The notes under the pieces were generated by a model that saw only the letters and a list, made by a program, of their open reading frames with translations, made no database searches and had not been told where the DNA came from. Source: Tausonia pullulans (lineage: Eukaryota > Basidiomycota > Tremellomycetes > Cystofilobasidiales > Mrakiaceae). Taken from it: a stretch of 64,000 nt of DNA. This document shows positions 63,665 through 64,000 of the stretch, one piece after another (within the stretch, counting starts at the first letter, position 1; every line of letters begins with the position of its first letter). The stretch covers positions 372,001 through 436,000 of the forward strand of contig OX637621.1 in assembly GCA_951802195.1 (NCBI GenBank), given 5' to 3'. Both the position numbers and the translations under genes were made by a program.

Positions 63665-64000
63665 TCAAAGATCGTTGGCCGGTTTTAGACCGAGCAGCGT
63701 CTCAATCTTGCTGAGCCCGACGTCAAGATTCCCCCTCTTCACGGAGATTGTAACTCGGAACCAGCCCGGCGAATCGTAGTGGTAGGCCGAACCGGGTGCC
63801 TGGCATCATCAAAGTGTGTGGGAAGTCAACTCCTGGGCGGGTCTTCAGACGCAAATGTGTACGGCAGTGGCTACCCGCAATATAGACACCACCATCCAGC
63901 AAGGTCTGGAAGCCCTTCTTCTCCTCAGCCGCTGTCGTCCAGCCAACGCGCTGCCCGAGGTTCACCCATACGAAGTGGCCTGCGTTGGAGTCGGCGACCT
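63665..64000 (-). CDS. PLP-dependent aminotransferase, class I/II, C-terminal part
   Basis: Partial: the gene enters from the right edge and stops at 63665. The last exons read DSNAGHFVWVNLGQRVG, EKKGFQTLLDGGVYI, then APGSAYHYDSPGWFRVTISV and GLSKIETLLGL. This is the C-terminal end of fold-type I aminotransferases of the ACC-synthase/class I group, where GFF-WVDL and PGWFR (with the Arg that binds the substrate carboxylate) are typical. The substrate cannot be told from this part. The reading frame across the last intron only fits if the intron starts with GC at ATT|GCGGGT (about 63862) and ends at ..GCCAG, or if there is a sequence error. Confidence 0.78.

Overview
The window is nuclear DNA of a fungus, most likely a basidiomycete. 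Genes are densely packed and moderately GC-rich. They are split by many short introns (mostly 45-100 bases, GT-AG with CTRAY-type branch sites), and the products include NuA4 subunit Epl1, a Ulp2-type SUMO protease and cytochrome c oxidase Cox6. Nothing bacterial is present. Gene models were built by hand from splice signals and frame continuity; where the total coding length closed in frame I give exon coordinates.

Positions 1 to about 29120 are a head-to-tail array of one LINE (non-LTR retrotransposon), with all copies on the minus strand. There is one copy cut by the left window edge (A, 1-4504) and four complete copies: B 4505-10790, C 10791-17076, D 17077-23172 and E 23173 to about 29120. 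Each copy has a 5' leader of 95-base GC-rich monomers, ORF1 (518 aa, two CCHC knuckles) and ORF2 (1224 aa, APE-type endonuclease, reverse transcriptase, C-terminal CCHC). ORF1 and ORF2 overlap as TAATG, followed by about 224 bases of 3' UTR and a 9-A tail. The predicted proteins are identical in all copies. The period is 6096 or 6286 bases; the 190-base difference is exactly two monomers. A-tails in the array are followed by the same motif from the element's own leader, which suggests the element inserts into itself. The leader monomers carry a perfect Pol III B-box-like 12-mer that is also present in the tRNA-Ile(AAU) gene about 70 bases beyond the right end of the array.

From 29190 on the DNA is single-copy. 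In order: tRNA-Ile; a small single-pass membrane protein (+); an unrecognised 695-aa protein (-); a SCOC-like short coiled-coil protein (+); a gene-poor 1.6 kb; a 19-exon class 3 (diacylglycerol) lipase (+); an 806-aa conserved fungal protein (+); Epl1 (+); a mitochondrial K+/H+ exchange-related membrane protein (+); a Ulp2-type SUMO protease (-); a DenD-like NAD-dependent dehydrogenase/epimerase (-); a UPF0390 small basic protein (-); a VWA-domain protein (+); Cox6 (+); and the 3' end of a class I/II PLP aminotransferase (-).

The host genes do not form a pathway; two pairs share short divergent promoters (32775-32973 and 59213-59478). The main biological interest is the LINE array: its self-targeting, its tRNA-like leader monomers, its position beside a tRNA gene, and an ORF1 start built from a captured copy of the element's own 3' end including its A-tail.
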